In this document: in pieces, positions 38,988 to 40,693 of the stretch
Position numbering within the stretch: position 1 is the first letter of the stretch
How the letters are laid out: every line of letters begins with the position of its first letter
Source of the DNA: an uncultured Lachnospiraceae bacterium
GTDB taxonomy: Bacteria; Bacillota; Clostridia; Lachnospirales; Lachnospiraceae
Assembly (NCBI GenBank): GCA_902801515.1
Contig: CADCII010000022.1
Span: 1-40,693, forward strand
Length of the DNA: 40,693 bases
Direction: 5' to 3'
Program-made: the position numbers and the translations under genes
Notes under the pieces: model-generated
What the model saw: the letters and a program-made list of their open reading frames with translations, nothing else
Databases searched by the model: none
What the model was told of the DNA's origin: nothing

Positions 38988-40693
38988 ATGATACTTAAGA
39001 GAAATAAACTATTCGGATATCTCTTTATTATTATGCTCATCTCAGGTTTACAAGTCACTGTCGCTTATGCAGGTACGAACGGCTATACTCAGGCACAGGC
39101 TGTTGCCTGGGCAAACAGCCAGGCAGGACAGATACTGGATTATCCAGATAGTGGGCTTGACGATCCGTGCTTTGATTTAATCTGCTACTATTATCAGGAA
39201 TTAGGTCAGGCAATTCCCTGGATGAATGCAGATCAGGATGGCAGCGGGGGAGATTTTTGCCCAAGTGAATGGCAGTATACGGATTCTCCACAGCCGGGTG
39301 ATGTGGCAATCTGGCTCAGTGATGGCAACGATCATGCTGCTATTGTAACTGAGATTCGTGGCTCTCAGATGGTTTGCGCGGAGCAAAACTATGACGGCAA
39401 GATGTCTGTCACTACTAATTTACATAATATTGATGCTTATACTTATATACGCCCAGATTTTCCTTCAAGTCAGGGTTCACCAATAAGCGGTGGTTTCAAG
39501 ACCGTGTCGGATGGAGATTATCATATTGTTTCTGCACTAAATGCTAATATGGGAATCGATGTGGCCCTTAACGGTTCTGCAAATGGCACTAATGTCCAGT
39601 TGTTTTCTAATGTGACTGATCCCAATCAGGTATTTACTGTAAAATACCTCGATAATGGTTTTTACAGGATAACCCACAAAAGTTCAGGAAAATCTCTTGA
39701 TGTAGCTGGAGCAGGCCTGGAATATGGGACAAATGTTGATATTTATAGCCCCAATGATACGGATGATGCTCAAATGTGGAGAATAGACCCTTCAGATGAT
39801 GCAGGATACTTGACTATCACGGCGAAATGCAGCGGATTATGCCTTGATGTTGATGGAGCAATTGCTCAGAATGGCACAAATATAAAAACATTTGTAAGTA
39901 ATGGAAACATTGCCCAGAAATGGAAGTTTATTGCAGTCGGTGAAGATCAGACTATAGCAGACGGGGATTACCATATCGTATCTGCGCTGAATAGTGACAT
40001 GGGCATAGATGTGACTGGAAATCACAGTGAAGATGGCACAAATATCCAATTGTATTCAAACGCAAATGATATAAACCAAGTATTTACTGTAAAGTACTCA
40101 GGAGATGGTTATTACCAGATCATGCATAAGGGCACTGGGAAATGCATTGATATGTTTAGAAATGGTGCTCTTGCCAACACTAATATTAATATTTTTACAA
40201 ATAATTCAACCGATGCTCAGAAATGGATAATAAAGGATGCCGGAGACGGATACTATAACATTATCTGCAAGGGAAGCGGACTCTATATAGATGTCGATAA
40301 TGGAAGTACTCAAAATGGAACAAACATAAAGGGTTATATTGGGAATGGGACTGACGCACAGAGATGGGGATTTGTTCCTGTTTATAATACCGAATCCCAG
40401 ACCTATAGTTTATATAAGAAGTATTTCAAAGATTTAGCAGGCGCTGCGTTCAATAGTTTTCAGCTGAAGAGTAAGAAGGTCGATGAGACATCCATCAAGA
40501 TCGGGTGGAAGGCAGTTCCAGGTGCAGCCGGGTATGTTATCTTTGCCGCACCGTCTGGTTCGAAGTACAGTGAGCCCATTGACATCATCGGGACAAGTTA
40601 TACCCAGAAGAATCTGCAGAAGGGAACCTATAACTACTTTGTAGCTGCCCACGATAAGAATGGCAAACTCCTGGCATTCTCCGAGCCGATCCA
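38988..40693 (+). CDS. secreted CHAP-domain amidase/peptidase with ricin-type lectin domains and FN3-like domain (partial)
   Basis: The frame is open from the ATG at 38988 (AAAGGAGAGG site) to the window edge, 568 codons, with no stop. A signal peptide ends VTVAYA (about 28). The CHAP domain (about 30-150) has catalytic C61 (DDPCFDLICYY), PGDVAIW, H116 (DHAAIV) and E132/N134 (AEQNYDG), so it should cleave peptidoglycan stem or cross-bridge bonds. Two ricin-type beta-trefoil domains follow (about 175-320 and 325-465). They are clear duplicates (both start DGDYHIVSALN and have QVFTVKY, GTNI, AQKW motifs) and probably bind cell-wall or host glycans. An FN3-like domain starts near 490 (SIKIGWKAVPGAAGYVIF). 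The DNA is more A+T rich than its neighbours. The C-terminus is missing. Confidence 0.88.
   Translation, partial: MILKRNKLFGYLFIIMLISGLQVTVAYAGTNGYTQAQAVAWANSQAGQILDYPDSGLDDPCFDLICYYYQELGQAIPWMNADQDGSGGDFCPSEWQYTDSPQPGDVAIWLSDGNDHAAIVTEIRGSQMVCAEQNYDGKMSVTTNLHNIDAYTYIRPDFPSSQGSPISGGFKTVSDGDYHIVSALNANMGIDVALNGSANGTNVQLFSNVTDPNQVFTVKYLDNGFYRITHKSSGKSLDVAGAGLEYGTNVDIYSPNDTDDAQMWRIDPSDDAGYLTITAKCSGLCLDVDGAIAQNGTNIKTFVSNGNIAQKWKFIAVGEDQTIADGDYHIVSALNSDMGIDVTGNHSEDGTNIQLYSNANDINQVFTVKYSGDGYYQIMHKGTGKCIDMFRNGALANTNINIFTNNSTDAQKWIIKDAGDGYYNIICKGSGLYIDVDNGSTQNGTNIKGYIGNGTDAQRWGFVPVYNTESQTYSLYKKYFKDLAGAAFNSFQLKSKKVDETSIKIGWKAVPGAAGYVIFAAPSGSKYSEPIDIIGTSYTQKNLQKGTYNYFVAAHDKNGKLLAFSEPI
39502..40380 (+). 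repeat. internal duplication: two ricin-type lectin domains
   Basis: Copies about 39502-39940 and 39958-40380 share the same order of motifs and long stretches of similar codons, especially at their starts and at the GTATTTACTGTAAA segment (39629 and 40079). DNA-level similarity indicates a fairly recent duplication. Confidence 0.75.

Overview
The window looks like a chromosomal stretch of an anaerobic, fermentative Gram-positive bacterium of the class Clostridia, most likely a gut Lachnospiraceae or close relative. This rests on protein style: a YqhD/BdhA-type butanol dehydrogenase, D-lactate dehydrogenase beside a ferredoxin-like protein, a DUF3842 protein, a stand-alone ANTAR protein, DUF6273, RbsABC-type sugar uptake, strong GGAGG ribosome sites, and a CHAP/ricin/FN3 secreted protein. 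No rRNA, tRNA, CRISPR array, integrase or complete insertion sequence was seen.

Layout. 1-5412 (minus) is a peptide/nickel-type ABC uptake operon: binding protein, two permeases, a fused two-domain ATPase, and a second binding protein cut by the window edge. 5542-8031 (minus) holds a DUF3842 protein, an iron-containing alcohol dehydrogenase and a HAD phosphatase; 8191-9753 is a secreted protein of unknown function. 9989-11981 holds a MATE pump (plus) and a metallophosphoesterase (minus), convergent, and both damaged at their 3' ends: an in-frame TGA in a likely Trp position, and a frameshift. 12097-17405 holds an ABC exporter (minus), a divergent LysR regulator, a 60-residue ANTAR protein and a YgiQ-family radical SAM enzyme (plus). 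17468-22222 holds L-fucose isomerase, a dicarboxylate/glutamate-type symporter, a TauE/SafE exporter and an XRE regulator/membrane-protein pair.

22319-22374 is an isolated, almost perfect 56-nt palindrome resembling a REP-type mobile repeat. 22407-29401 (minus) is a sugar module: LacI regulator, RbsA-, RbsC- and RbsB-like transporter, aldose 1-epimerase, SDR dehydrogenase and a UPF0303 protein; the same operator core lies in front of lacI and in front of the operon. 29806-32247 is a large exported multidomain protein with a zinc-ribbon-like N-terminus. 32257-35390 (minus) holds a MerR/TipA-type regulator and a TetR-ATPase-permease operon.

35635-38232 is a fermentation/redox module: a Crp/Fnr-family regulator (plus) diverging from a ferredoxin-like gene and D-lactate dehydrogenase (minus), with one perfect 16-bp palindrome placed about 41 bp from the predicted start of both transcripts. 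After a small lipoprotein, the window ends inside a secreted CHAP amidase with ricin-type lectin domains and an FN3-like domain, in visibly more A+T-rich DNA.

Most genes carry recognisable local control: the LacI, XRE, MerR, TetR and Crp genes all have palindromic operators in their own promoter regions. The least explained items are the redox module with its Cys-tailed dehydrogenase, the exported zinc-ribbon/DUF6273 protein, the REP-like palindrome and the stand-alone ANTAR protein.
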